Position numbers and translations under genes: made by a program. From contig NZ_CP160402.1 in assembly GCF_040730185.1 (NCBI RefSeq), positions 744,001-808,000 on the forward strand: a DNA stretch of 64,000 nt. Reading direction: 5' to 3'. The stretch's first letter is position 1, and every line of letters starts with the position of its first letter. This document shows, in pieces, positions 37,047-45,868 of this stretch. The notes below the pieces were generated by a model. The model was not told where the DNA came from. It saw only the letters and a list, made by a program, of their open reading frames with translations, and made no database searches. Source of the DNA: Streptomyces sp. Je 1-332. GTDB lineage: Bacteria; Actinomycetota; Actinomycetes; Streptomycetales; Streptomycetaceae.

Positions 37047-38870
37047 ATGCCCGTGCCTGCTCCTCCCAGCCCGCACCGAATAGAGAAGGCGCCCCGGCCC
37101 GCGTCGGCCCTGCCCGTGGTCGTGCTGGTGGTGACCGCCGCGGCCGGTGCCGTCGCGGGCCTCATGGCGCCGGACAACGCCCGGGTCTGGACGGTGGCTT
37201 CGGTCCTGACCGGCTGGCTGTGTCTGGCGATCACGCTCGTGACGAGTTCGCTGCTCGTCAAGCGGGTCCGCGGGGCCGCCGCCGCCGACCGCTCCGAGGC
37301 CGCGTCCCTCAAGGCGCAGCTGGCGCGCCAGGGCGCCGAGTCCGCACATCTGGTGAACGTCACGCTGCCGACCGTGGTGAAACGGCTGCGCGAGGGGACG
37401 AGTGCCACCGAGACCTTGGCGCAGACCGCCCCACCGTCGGACCCGCAACTGCGCCAGGTCATCCACGTGTTCGCGTCCGTGGTGGAGGAGACCGTCCGGC
37501 ACGCGGCCGACGTCGAGTCCCGACGCGACCAGGCGCAGGGGCAACTCGCCAACGCGGCCGAGGAGTTGGACCAGCTGACCGGGGTGACGCTGCCGGCCGC
37601 GATCGAGCGGCTGCGTGAGGGCGCGTCCGCGGACACGGTGCTGGCCGCTCTGGAGTGGCCCCGCAATCCCCTGCTGCGGGTGCCCGCCGAATCGTTCGTA
37701 CGGGAACTCGCCTACAGCGAGCGGCGCGCCGCGGCCGCGCAGGCGGCGTCCGCCAAGGCGCTGAGCCGCGTGCAGGCCAAGTCCGTGAGCATGCTCGCCG
37801 ACCTGCGGGACATGCAGGAGCGGCACGGCGTCGAGGTCTTCGGCGATCTGCTGCGTCTGGACCACAGCACGTCGCAGCTGGGTCTCATGACCGACCGCCT
37901 CGCCCTGCTGATGGGTGGTCGCTCCAGCCGCGCCTGGAACAAGCCGATCGTCATGGAGAGCATCCTGCGGGGCGCGGTGGGCCGGATCTCCGCGTACCAG
38001 CGGGTGCGGCTGCACTGCTCGACGACGGTGGCGATCGCCGGTTTCGCCGCGGAGGGCGTCATGCACGTCCTGGCCGAACTGATGGACAACGCGGCGAACT
38101 TCTCGCCGCCCATCGACGAGGTGCACGTCTATGTGGAGGAGCGCAGCGCCGGGATCGTCGTGACGATCGAGGACAGCGGCCTGAAGATGGCCGACGCGGC
38201 GATGCGCCGTGCGGAGGAGGCGGTCTCCGGGCACGTGAATGACCTGGCATCGCTGCAGGGCACCCGGCTCGGTCTCGCGGTGGTCGGGCGCCTCGCCGCC
38301 AAGTACGGCATGAGCGTCAACTTCCGGCCGTCCTCACGCGGCGGCACCGGCGTCGTGGTGCTCCTGCCCCCGCAGCTCCTGGCCCAGCAGCGCGACCCCG
38401 CTCCCCAGCAGCTCGCTCCCCGCGGCGTGGAACCGACGCCCGCGCAGGCACCGGCGACTGCCGCGCCGGCAGTTCCCGCGCAGGGGACCCCGGAGTCCCC
38501 CGCAGCCACCCCGGAGCAAGCCGCCTCCGCTCAGCCCGCCACCGGTACGGAGACCCGGCCCCAGCCCCAGCCGGAGCACTCCCGCCCCGCGGCCGCCACC
38601 ACCAACGGTCTGCCCGTGCGCGCCCCCGGCCGCACGATGGCCGAGGCGGAGCGTGAGCGCGAGCAGCGCAGGGCGGCGTCCGACGCGGCCGCCGGAGCCG
38701 GGACGCTCTCCGGGGACGCGGGTCTTCCGCCGCGGGACGCCGGTTCGCGTTTCGGTGCCTTCCACCGTGCGCGGCGGGCCGCGGGCGACGTGCCCGGCTC
38801 CCCCGCGGCTCCCGAGTCCACCGCGGCTCCTGAGTCCCCCGCCGATCACGGGCCGCCGCCCGCCGAGTAG
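37047..38870 (+). CDS. cvnA: Conservon sensor histidine-kinase-like protein CvnA
   Basis: The ATG at 37047 gives 607 residues. Two transmembrane helices lie at about residues 22-42 and 48-70, with almost no extracytoplasmic loop. A coiled helical region follows, with two imperfect repeats (LVNVTLPTVVKRLREGTSA; LTGVTLPAAIERLREGASA). The dimerisation-like segment is RLDHSTSQLGLMTDRLALL. The HATPase_c domain has N-box ELMDNAANFSPP, G1 EDSGLKMAD and G2 LGLAVVGRLA. The C-terminal 190 residues are Pro/Ala-rich and disordered. It heads a full conservon (cvnABCDE), in which it is thought to act like a receptor for the CvnD GTPase. Confidence 0.92.
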   Translation: MPVPAPPSPHRIEKAPRPASALPVVVLVVTAAAGAVAGLMAPDNARVWTVASVLTGWLCLAITLVTSSLLVKRVRGAAAADRSEAASLKAQLARQGAESAHLVNVTLPTVVKRLREGTSATETLAQTAPPSDPQLRQVIHVFASVVEETVRHAADVESRRDQAQGQLANAAEELDQLTGVTLPAAIERLREGASADTVLAALEWPRNPLLRVPAESFVRELAYSERRAAAAQAASAKALSRVQAKSVSMLADLRDMQERHGVEVFGDLLRLDHSTSQLGLMTDRLALLMGGRSSRAWNKPIVMESILRGAVGRISAYQRVRLHCSTTVAIAGFAAEGVMHVLAELMDNAANFSPPIDEVHVYVEERSAGIVVTIEDSGLKMADAAMRRAEEAVSGHVNDLASLQGTRLGLAVVGRLAAKYGMSVNFRPSSRGGTGVVVLLPPQLLAQQRDPAPQQLAPRGVEPTPAQAPATAAPAVPAQGTPESPAATPEQAASAQPATGTETRPQPQPEHSRPAAATTNGLPVRAPGRTMAEAEREREQRRAASDAAAGAGTLSGDAGLPPRDAGSRFGAFHRARRAAGDVPGSPAAPESTAAPESPADHGPPPAE

Positions 38871-38949
38871 ACCGAAGCCACCCGCACGGCGCCCGGGCTC
38901 TGGCGCCCCCCTTCCCCGCTCGAAATCGTGAGATTGGAGGGACGGGCAG

Positions 38950-39405
38950 GTGACCGGAAGAACCGCGCATCTCGCCCCGCCTACCATGCAGACCACTGAC
39001 AACAGCCTGACCTGGCTCCTGCAGAGCCTCCTGAAGCGCACCCCCGGTACGCGGCACGCCCTGGTGCTCTCCCGGGACGGCCTGAAGCTGTGCTGGAGCG
39101 AGCATCTGACGCTCGACCAGGCTGACCAGCTGGCGGCGATCTGCTCCGGCATCCAGGCGCTCGCCCAGGGCGCCTCGATGGAGTTCGGCGACGGGACCGG
39201 CGGTGTCCGGCACTCGATGACCGAGTTCCACGGCGGGCTGCTCTTCATCGTCGAAGCCGGTCTTGGCGCGCATCTGGCCGTGGTGGCGGAGGAGAACGCC
39301 GACCCGGGAGTCGTGGGGCATCAGATGACCGAACTGGTCGAGCAGATCGGTGAACATCTGCGTGCCGAGCCGCGCGGTCAGGGCGAAGGCAGCGGCTCCT
39401 CGTGA
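38950..39405 (+). CDS. cvnB: Conservon roadblock/LC7 protein CvnB
   Basis: A GTG at 38950, preceded by GGAGGG, gives 151 residues. The roadblock/LC7 fold is seen in NSLTWLLQSLLKRTPGTRHALVLSRDGLKLCWSE (split over two strands and a helix) and HGGLLFIVEAGLGAHLAVVAEENAD. Roadblock proteins act as GTPase regulators or scaffolds, as MglB does for MglA, so it is the likely CvnD regulator. It sits 79 bp after cvnA and overlaps cvnC by 4 bp. Confidence 0.9.
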   Translation: MTGRTAHLAPPTMQTTDNSLTWLLQSLLKRTPGTRHALVLSRDGLKLCWSEHLTLDQADQLAAICSGIQALAQGASMEFGDGTGGVRHSMTEFHGGLLFIVEAGLGAHLAVVAEENADPGVVGHQMTELVEQIGEHLRAEPRGQGEGSGSS

Positions 39406-39764
39406 CGCCGCGCAGGCCCGTGGACATCGGTGATCCGGACCGGCTCTACACGGTCACCGGCGGTCGCAGCCGCGCCGACGACGATTCGTTCGACCTGGTC
39501 ACGCTGGTGGTGAGCGAGTGCGAGCCCACTGCCGGGATGCAGTCGGAGCACGTACGGATCCTCGAACTGTGCCGGCATCCGACGGCCGTGGTGGAGATCG
39601 CCGCGGAGATGAAGCTGCCGATCACGGTGGTGCGGATCCTCCTGGGTGACCTGCTCGCGATGGGCCGGATCACCGCCCGCCATCCCCGCGCGGCCGGCTC
39701 GGCCGCCTCGATCCCCGATTCCGCCCTTCTCAAGGAGGTGCTCCATGGGCTCCGCAACATCTGA
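39402..39764 (+). CDS. cvnC: Conservon DUF742 protein CvnC
   Basis: A GTG start in a GTGA overlap with cvnB gives 120 residues. It is a DUF742 protein: DPDRLYTVTGGRSRADDDSFDLVTLV at the start, then a winged-helix-like segment (ILELCRHPTAVVEIAAEMKL, VVRILLGDLLAMGRI). DUF742 proteins occur only in conservon-type operons. The helix-turn-helix character suggests protein or nucleic-acid binding, but its role is unproved. It overlaps cvnD by 20 bp. Confidence 0.9.
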   Translation: MTPRRPVDIGDPDRLYTVTGGRSRADDDSFDLVTLVVSECEPTAGMQSEHVRILELCRHPTAVVEIAAEMKLPITVVRILLGDLLAMGRITARHPRAAGSAASIPDSALLKEVLHGLRNI

Positions 39765-40359
39765 GCTGCCCTCCCGTACGCCCCTTTCCGACACTGCCGA
39801 GACCGGCCTGAAGATCGTCGTCGTGGGCGGCTTCGGGGTCGGCAAGACCACGCTGGTCCGGTCGGTCAGCGAGATCCGTCCGCTGAACACCGAAGAGGTG
39901 ATGACACAGGCCGGCATCGGCGTCGACGAGACGGCCGACGTCGCCGCCAAGACCACTACGACGGTGGCCTTCGACTTCGGCCGCATCAGCCTCAACGAGC
40001 GTGTGGTGCTCTATCTGTTCGGCGCTCCCGGCCAGGAGCGCTTCTGGTTCCTGTGGGACCGGCTCTTCGCCGGCACGCTCGGCGCGGTCGTCCTGGTCGA
40101 CACGCGGCGCATGGACGAGTCCTGGTACGCCATCGACCGTCTCGAACATCACAAGACGCCGTTCGTGGTGGCCGTCAACCGCTTCGACGACGACACCTCC
40201 ACGCACTCCCTGGAGGAGATCCGCCAGGCCCTCGCGCTGCCCGACCATGTGCCGCTGATCGACTGCGACGCACGGGTGAGATCGTCGGGCAAGGACGTCC
40301 TGATCACCCTCGTGGACCACCTCTACGCACTGGCCATGGCCCAGGAGATGACACCGTGA
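39745..40359 (+). CDS. cvnD: Conservon small GTPase CvnD
   Basis: The ATG at 39745 follows AAGGAGG and gives 204 residues; a longer frame has no start signal. GTPase motifs: P-loop VVGGFGVGKTTLV, switch II LFGAPGQERFW (Ala-Pro-Gly-Gln in place of the usual DxxGQ) and G4 VNRFDDD. The lack of the switch-II Asp is typical of the conservon/MglA-related group. It is likely a signalling switch controlled by CvnA/CvnB. It overlaps cvnE by 4 bp. Confidence 0.92.
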   Translation: MGSATSELPSRTPLSDTAETGLKIVVVGGFGVGKTTLVRSVSEIRPLNTEEVMTQAGIGVDETADVAAKTTTTVAFDFGRISLNERVVLYLFGAPGQERFWFLWDRLFAGTLGAVVLVDTRRMDESWYAIDRLEHHKTPFVVAVNRFDDDTSTHSLEEIRQALALPDHVPLIDCDARVRSSGKDVLITLVDHLYALAMAQEMTP

Positions 40360-41627
40360 CCGAGCCGACCGGATCCCCTTACGAGCAGAGCCCGCCGCCC
40401 GGGTGCCCGGCCCACGCGGGTACCGGCGCGGTGCGCCTGGGCGGTCTGGAGTACCAGCAGACGCCGTCGCAGCTCTACCGCAGCCTGCGCAGGGAACACG
40501 GCGCCGTCGCGCCGGTGCTGCTCGACGGTGACGTGCCCGCGTGGCTGGTGCTCGGCTACTCCGAGGTCAGCTATGTGACCGGCCACGACGAGCTGTTCGC
40601 CCGTGACTCGCGGCGCTGGAACCAGTGGGAGCACATACCCGCGGACTGGCCGCTGCTCCCGTTCGTCGGCTACCAGCCGTCGGTCCTGTTCACCGAGGGC
40701 GCGGAGCACCGGCGGCGGGCGGGGGTCATCACGGAGGCCCTCGAAGGGGTCGACCAGTTCGAACTGGCCCGGGACAGCGCCCGGATCGCCGACCGGCTCA
40801 TCGCCGAGTTCGCCGGCAGCGGCCAGGCGGAGCTGATGGACGCGTACGCGCACGCGCTGCCCATGATCGCCGCGGTGCAGATGTGCGGCATGCCGGAGGC
40901 GAGCACGGACACCCAGCAGCTGGTGGACGATCTGCGGATCTCGCTCGACGCGCACGAGGGTGACGACCCGGTGGCGGCGTACACCCGCGTCGCGGAGCGC
41001 ATCCAGCTCCTGGTCAAGGAGAAGCGGGAGAAGCCGGGCGCCGACGTCACGTCGCGGATGCTGACGCATTCGGCGGGCCTCACCGACGAGGAGATCGTCC
41101 AGGACTTGATCTCCATCATCGCGGCGGCGCAGCAGCCGACGGCCAACTGGATCTGCAACACGCTGCGGTTGATGCTGACCGACGAGCGGTTCGCCCTGAA
41201 CGTGTCCGGCGGGCGCCTCAGCGTGGGCGAGGCGCTCAACGAGGTGTTGTGGCTCGACACCCCGACCCAGAACTTCATCGGCCGCTGGGCGGTGCGCGAC
41301 ACCCAGCTCGGCGGGCGGCAGATCCGGGCGGGCGACTGTCTGGTGCTCGGCCTCGCCGCGGCCAACACCGACCCGCAGATCTGGCCCGAGTCGCATGTCG
41401 GCCCGGAGAACTCCGCGCACCTGTCCTTCAGCCACGGCGAGCACCGCTGCCCCTACCCGGCGCCGCTGCTCGCGGACGTCATCGCGAGGACCGCGGTCGA
41501 GACGCTCCTGGAGCGGCTGCCCGACCTCGTCCTCGCGGTGGAGCCGCACGAGCTGACCTGGCGCCCGTCCATCTGGATGCGCGGTCTGACGTCGCTGCCG
41601 GTGCAGTTCACGCCTGTGGCGCACTGA
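40356..41627 (+). CDS. cvnE: Conservon cytochrome P450 CvnE (CYP157-like, lacks ExxR)
   Basis: A GTG in a GTGA overlap with cvnD gives 423 residues. The heme loop FSHGEHRCPYPAPLLA has the thiolate Cys365. The K-helix reads E296-V-L-W299, so the otherwise invariant ExxR arginine is Trp. The I-helix reads IIAAAQQPTANW, without the usual acid-alcohol pair. These two departures are the hallmark of the CYP157 family in Streptomyces conservons. It may be a poor monooxygenase and act as a heme sensor or need an unusual redox route; this is inference. It ends at a UUCG-loop terminator. The five-gene set with a P450 resembles the rar/cvn9 operon of S. griseus and S. coelicolor. Confidence 0.92.
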   Translation: MTEPTGSPYEQSPPPGCPAHAGTGAVRLGGLEYQQTPSQLYRSLRREHGAVAPVLLDGDVPAWLVLGYSEVSYVTGHDELFARDSRRWNQWEHIPADWPLLPFVGYQPSVLFTEGAEHRRRAGVITEALEGVDQFELARDSARIADRLIAEFAGSGQAELMDAYAHALPMIAAVQMCGMPEASTDTQQLVDDLRISLDAHEGDDPVAAYTRVAERIQLLVKEKREKPGADVTSRMLTHSAGLTDEEIVQDLISIIAAAQQPTANWICNTLRLMLTDERFALNVSGGRLSVGEALNEVLWLDTPTQNFIGRWAVRDTQLGGRQIRAGDCLVLGLAAANTDPQIWPESHVGPENSAHLSFSHGEHRCPYPAPLLADVIARTAVETLLERLPDLVLAVEPHELTWRPSIWMRGLTSLPVQFTPVAH

Positions 41628-41634
41628 GACGGGG

Positions 41635-41664
41635 CCGGGGCGCCGCCTTCGGGCGGCGCCCCGG
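41635..41664. terminator. Bidirectional terminator with TTCG loop
   Basis: A perfect 13-bp stem closed by TTCG, 7 bp after the cvnE stop and 4 bp before the stop of the convergent P450 gene. Confidence 0.88.
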
Positions 41665-41668
41665 TGCG

Positions 41669-42895
41669 TCAGTCGGTGACGGGGGTGAACTCCACCGGCA
41701 GCGACTGCGGCCCCCGGGTGAAGACACCCTGCTCCACGGGGTCGAAGCCCTTCGCGAGCCGTACGTCCGGCATGGCGTCCAGGAGTTGGCCGACGCCGAT
41801 CTCCACCTCGGCCTTGGCGAGCAGCGCGCCCACGCAGAAGTGCCGGCCGAGGGCGAAGGAGAGGTGGTCGGCGGCGGCGGAGAACGCGGTCGTCGTGGTC
41901 AGGTCCTCGCGGAAGATGTCGAAGCGGTCGGGGTCGCCGTAGCGCCGTTCGTCGCGGTTGGCCGAGCCGATGAGGCAGGTGACGGTGGCCCCGGCGGGGA
42001 TGGTGCCGCCGGTGACCTCGACGTCGGTCGCCGACTGCCGCATGATCATGTGGACGGGCGGCGTGTGGCGCAGGGTCTCGGCGAAGGCGCGGGCGATCAG
42101 GGTGCGGTCCTGCCGGACGGCTTCGAGCTGCTCGGGGTGCATCAGGAGGTTGGCGAAGATGCTGGCGATGGCCTTGTCGGTGGTCTCGCCGCCCGCCGCG
42201 AGCAGCAGGCTGCAGAAGGCCTTGATGTCCTCGTCGCTCATGCGCACGCCGTCGACCTCGGCGGCGCACAGCGTGGAGAGCAGGTCGTCGCCGAGGTTGT
42301 CGCGGCGCTCCCGGATGATCGGGATCATGTAGTCGGCGAACTCGACCCGGGTGCGTTCGCCGGCCGCCGCGACCTCGGGGTCGCCCGCCAGGTTGCCGAG
42401 GAAGGCGATGACGGTGGTGTACCAGCCGTGGAAGCGCGCGTGGTCGGCCTTGTCGAGGCCGAGCATGTCGGCGATGACGTTGACGGGGAAGCGGGTGGCG
42501 TAGTCCGCGACCAGGTCGACGCTGCCGGTGTGCCGGAAGGTGTCGATGAGTTCGCGGGAGTTGCGCTCGATGACGGGCAGGAACTTCTCCTGGAGGTCGC
42601 TGCCGCGGAAGGCCGGTGCGACGAGCGCGCGCCGTACGGAGTGCTCACGGCCGCTGAGCTGGAGGATCGTCTTGCCGTGTACGGGCTCGATCTGCCAGTC
42701 GTAGTTGTCGGTGGTGAACTGCGAGGCCTTGTCCTTGAACACCCGCTCGACGTCCTCGTACCGCGAGATGATCCAGCTCTGCGTCGCCTCGTGCCAGAAC
42801 AGTGGCGCGCTCTCCCGCATCGCTCGATAGGCGGGGTACGGGTCCTTGGCGAACTCGGGCGAGAGGATGTCGGGGACCTGCTGCGCGGTGGACAT
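41669..42895 (-). CDS. Cytochrome P450 convergent to the conservon
   Basis: The ATG at 42895 (TAGGAGC upstream) gives 408 residues. Oxygen-binding helix LLLAAGGETTDKA, K-helix FAETLRHTPP with intact ExxR, and heme loop FALGRHFCVGALLAKAE are all canonical. It should be catalytically competent, in contrast to CvnE next door. P450 pairs beside conservons are known in Streptomyces (CYP157 with CYP154, CYP155 or CYP156 members). This protein may be the working partner, but the subfamily cannot be fixed by eye. The region upstream holds no redox-partner gene. Confidence 0.9.
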   Translation of the reverse strand: MSTAQQVPDILSPEFAKDPYPAYRAMRESAPLFWHEATQSWIISRYEDVERVFKDKASQFTTDNYDWQIEPVHGKTILQLSGREHSVRRALVAPAFRGSDLQEKFLPVIERNSRELIDTFRHTGSVDLVADYATRFPVNVIADMLGLDKADHARFHGWYTTVIAFLGNLAGDPEVAAAGERTRVEFADYMIPIIRERRDNLGDDLLSTLCAAEVDGVRMSDEDIKAFCSLLLAAGGETTDKAIASIFANLLMHPEQLEAVRQDRTLIARAFAETLRHTPPVHMIMRQSATDVEVTGGTIPAGATVTCLIGSANRDERRYGDPDRFDIFREDLTTTTAFSAAADHLSFALGRHFCVGALLAKAEVEIGVGQLLDAMPDVRLAKGFDPVEQGVFTRGPQSLPVEFTPVTD

Positions 42896-43008
42896 GTGGC
42901 TCCTAGGTCGAAAACAGGCAACGCGCACCAGGCTATTGATCACTTACTGAGGCAACCAGCCCCTCCCGGCCGACGGTTGAGCGCTGCACTAATGTTGGCC
43001 GAAAATCA

Positions 43009-43044
43009 CCCTCGCCCCACCGGTCGGAGCCGGCGGGGCGAGGG
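43009..43044. terminator. Hairpin terminator of the chitinase gene
   Basis: Arms CCCTCGCCCC and GGGGCGAGGG (10 bp) plus inner CCGG/CCGG, separated by single unpaired bases and a 6-nt loop. It lies 30 bp past the chitinase stop. Confidence 0.8.
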
Positions 43045-43073
43045 GAGCTCTCACGTGGCAGCCCAGGCCGCCG

Positions 43074-43811
43074 TCAGCAGCTGAGCTTGTCGCCCGGGGT
43101 GACGCCGAGGATGCCGGTGAACTTGGTGTAGTTGTTGATCCGGCTCTGCACCTGCCCGGGGTTGGCTCCGTTGCATTCGAGGGTTCCGTTGATGCTGCGG
43201 ATCGTCTCGCCGAACCCCGCGCCGTTGACCATGGCGTTGTGCGGCGTCATGGTCCCCGGGCCGTTCTGCGTGTTCCAGTACCAGAGGCCGGTCTTCCACG
43301 CCACGGCCGAATCGTTCTGCACGAGGTCGGGGTTGTTCAGGAGGTCGATGTTCAGGGCGTCGCCCGCCGCCTTGTAGTTGAAGTTCCAGCTGAGCTGGAT
43401 CGGACCGCGCCCGTAGTACTTGTCGTTGCCCGCCGGGCAGCCGTAGGGCTGGGAACTGTCGCAGTAGTGCGGGTAGTTGGCGGTGTTCTGCTCGACGACG
43501 TGGACCAGGCCGCCCGTCTCGTGGCTGACGTTGGCCAGGAAGGCCGCGGCCTCCTGCTTGCGTACGGTGTCGCTGCCGGTCTGGGTGAACTCGGGGTAGG
43601 CGCTGAGGGCCTGCGTGAGTCCGCTGTAGGTGTAGAAGGAGTTCCTGTTCGGGAACATCTGGTTGAACTGGGCCTCGCTGACGAGGAATTCCGCCGCCGC
43701 CCGCTTGCCGGACTCCGCCTTCTCCGCGGAGGCGTTGGGCGCGAGGGTCAGCAGGGTGAGCGCGGCGGCCGACGCGGTCGCGGTCAGCGCGGCAAGGACA
43801 CGAAGACGCAT
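43074..43811 (-). CDS. Secreted GH19 chitinase, catalytic domain only
   Basis: The ATG at 43811 (AAGGAG upstream) gives 245 residues. Residues 1-29 are a signal peptide ending ASA. The GH19 domain includes FLVSEAQFNQMFPNRNSFYTY, FLANVSHETGG with the catalytic acid Glu, and YYGRGPIQLSWNFNYKAAG. The C-terminus is disulfide-rich and ends GDKLSC. There is no chitin-binding domain, unlike ChiC/ChiF-type enzymes, so it may prefer soluble or non-crystalline chitin. It cleaves beta-1,4-GlcNAc polymers by inversion. A DasR-type site lies about 190 bp upstream. Confidence 0.93.
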   Translation of the reverse strand: MRLRVLAALTATASAAALTLLTLAPNASAEKAESGKRAAAEFLVSEAQFNQMFPNRNSFYTYSGLTQALSAYPEFTQTGSDTVRKQEAAAFLANVSHETGGLVHVVEQNTANYPHYCDSSQPYGCPAGNDKYYGRGPIQLSWNFNYKAAGDALNIDLLNNPDLVQNDSAVAWKTGLWYWNTQNGPGTMTPHNAMVNGAGFGETIRSINGTLECNGANPGQVQSRINNYTKFTGILGVTPGDKLSC

Positions 43812-44392
43812 GGGGGATCACTCCTTGGCGGGCCGGCGCATGCGGGTGCACGGCCGCCCGTCACGTGGTGGGGGGAGGATGTGGGGTCCGCCTCTTGGAC
43901 GCGTACGAGGGGTGAGGGGCGCGAAGAGACGCGGCAGGAGTCCACCAGTGATCACCGGCTCACCGGGAGCTGCAGCTGCCCGGAATGGCTCCTACCGTTG
44001 GACTAGACCATACCGAGTGACGGGTCCGCGTCAATACCCCTTCGCATGCTCACAGTTGACGGGGAGCCGAGGCGGAGATCGCCGGGCGTATTCCGGTACG
44101 TCCGTGGCCGGCCCCCGCGGCCGTACACTGAAGCGGTGTCGGGCAGGTCCCTGCTCCGCCCGGCCACCCGTGATCAGCCCTCCGCGACCCGGATCCGGTC
44201 CTCTGCGACCAGTCGCGCGGCGCGCGGGTAGCGCCCTCGGCCGTCCTGGCCCTCGGGCCGCACGCAGATATCCCCCTGCGGGGCAAGCTCGCCCAACGCG
44301 TATCACCGCGGATTCCGGTTCGCCGTCGCCCCGCCCCGCCCCTTTGGCCGGGCGTGCGCGGTGTGCCCCGGACCGCCTTCGAGGGGACTGTT
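43812..44392. other. Long intergenic region between chitinase and MurE-like gene
   Basis: This 581-bp divergent spacer has no convincing gene; the open frames in it lack ribosome binding sites and natural composition. It holds the DasR-like box at 43999-44010. On the plus strand TACACT at 44124-44129 could be a -10 for the MurE-like gene, but no good -35 is visible. The rest shows nothing I can interpret. Confidence 0.6.
43999..44010. promoter_or_regulatory. DasR-responsive element (dre-like)
   Basis: TGGACTAGACCA is a near-perfect palindrome matching the TGGTCTAGACCA core of dre sites, the 12-bp repeats upstream of Streptomyces chitinase genes. It is 188 bp from the chitinase ATG. DasR represses chitin-utilisation genes until aminosugar phosphates release it. 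One box is seen; chitinase promoters often have two. Confidence 0.7.
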
Positions 44393-45868
44393 GTGAAGCT
44401 CAGCGCACTGCTCGACGGGCACGACCACCACGTTCTGCACGGCGACCCGGGAGTCCCGGTCGCCGCGGGAATCACCTTCGACGCCGGACAAGTGGCGTCA
44501 GGATCGCTGTACGTCGCCGTTCCCGGCCACGAGGAGGGCGGGCCCGGGGGCATCGGCCTGGCACTGGAACGAGGGGCGGTGGCGGTCCTCTGCGAGGACG
44601 GTGCGCTGCCGGCCGTGGAGCCCGCCGGGCAGGAGGTGTGCGTGGTGCGGGTGACCGACGCACGGGCGGCCGCCTCGCTCGCCGCCTCCCGGTACTACGG
44701 CGACCCCGGCCGCGCGATGGACGTCGTGGCGATCACCGGGACGAACGGCAAGACCTCCGTCTCGTACATGGTCGAGTCGGCGCTCAGGCTGGCCGAGGGC
44801 GCGAAGGTGGGGGTGATCGGCACCTCGGGAAGCCGCATCGGCACGGAGCGGATCCCGATGCCGCGGTCCGTCCTGAGCACCCCCGAGTCGCCGGATCTGC
44901 ACTACCTCCTCGGCCACATGCGCGACCGGGACACCAGCAGTGTGGTGCTCGAAGCCACGTCCATGGGTCTGCTGCAGCGGCGCCTCGACCATGTGCCCGT
45001 GGACATCGGTGTCTTCACCAATCTCACCCAGGACCATCTGGACGACCACGGGACGATGGAGCACTACAAGAACGCCAAGCTGCGCCTCTTCAGCGAGCTG
45101 TGCGACCGCGCGGTGGTCAACGCCGACGACCCCGTCAGCGCCGAGATCATGGCCCTGATGCCCGGCGCGGTGACCACCTACGGCCTGGACACACCGGCCG
45201 ACTACCGGGCGAGCGACCTGGCCGTGGACGCGGCGGGCACCCGTTTCACGCTCCACCACGACGGCCGCAAGTACCCCGCCGCGATCCCGATACCGGGCCG
45301 CTTCTCGGTGTCCAACGCCCTGGCCACCCTCGCCGCGTGCCATCTGCTCGGCCATGAACTGCCCGCCCTCGTCGCGGCCCTTGACCGGATGCCGCCGACT
45401 CCGGGCCGGCTGGAACGCTTCACCACGGCCCAGGGGGTCTGCGTGATCGTCGACTACGCGCACTCCCCCGACTCGCTGGAGAAGGTCCTCGCCACGATCC
45501 GCGGCTTCGCGACCGGGTCGGTGATCACCGTCTTCGGCTGTGGCGGCGACCGCGACATCACCAAGCGGGCCCAGATGGGCGAGATCGCGGGCCGTCGATC
45601 CGATCTGTGCGTCCTCACGTCGGACAACCCTCGCGGCGAGGATCCCGAGGCGATCCTCGACCAGATCGTTCCCGGCCTGGCATCGACCGGGACCCCGTTC
45701 CACCGGGTGGCCGACCGCCGCGCCGCGATCTCGCGCGCGCTCACCGCCGCACGGCGTGGCGACATAGTGCTCGTCGCGGGCAAGGGCAGCGAGCCGCACC
45801 AGATCGTCGGCGAGCAGCTCATCCCCTTCGACGACATGACCGTCGTCCGCGAACTCGACGCGCTGTAG
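44393..45868 (+). CDS. Stand-alone MurE-like Mur ligase
   Basis: The GTG at 44393 with GAGGGG upstream gives 491 residues. All three Mur-ligase domains are present: N-terminal UDP-binding domain (SGSLYVAVPG), central ATPase (ITGTNGKTSVSYMVE, TNLTQDHLDDHGTMEHY, the carbamylated-Lys region NAKLRLF) and C-terminal domain (DYAHSPDSLEKVL, GCGGDRDITKR). The diamino-acid motif reads SDNPRGEDPEAI, so a diaminopimelate-type substrate is likely. The SSH motif of canonical MurE is ATSMGL here. It is not in a division/cell-wall cluster, so it is presumably a second MurE with a specialised role, perhaps resistance, recycling or biosynthesis of an amino-acid conjugate. Confidence 0.85.
   Translation: MKLSALLDGHDHHVLHGDPGVPVAAGITFDAGQVASGSLYVAVPGHEEGGPGGIGLALERGAVAVLCEDGALPAVEPAGQEVCVVRVTDARAAASLAASRYYGDPGRAMDVVAITGTNGKTSVSYMVESALRLAEGAKVGVIGTSGSRIGTERIPMPRSVLSTPESPDLHYLLGHMRDRDTSSVVLEATSMGLLQRRLDHVPVDIGVFTNLTQDHLDDHGTMEHYKNAKLRLFSELCDRAVVNADDPVSAEIMALMPGAVTTYGLDTPADYRASDLAVDAAGTRFTLHHDGRKYPAAIPIPGRFSVSNALATLAACHLLGHELPALVAALDRMPPTPGRLERFTTAQGVCVIVDYAHSPDSLEKVLATIRGFATGSVITVFGCGGDRDITKRAQMGEIAGRRSDLCVLTSDNPRGEDPEAILDQIVPGLASTGTPFHRVADRRAAISRALTAARRGDIVLVAGKGSEPHQIVGEQLIPFDDMTVVRELDAL

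Noticed and set aside
36839..37618. Plus-strand frame starting at 36839 before the conservon
   Set aside because: It overlaps cvnA in another frame and gives low-complexity protein; the cvnA frame carries HATPase and membrane motifs.
43074..45868. Chitinase and MurE-like gene as a linked cell-wall biosynthetic cluster
   Set aside because: They are divergent, 581 bp apart and no other mur or glycan genes are present; only a shared DasR box could connect them.
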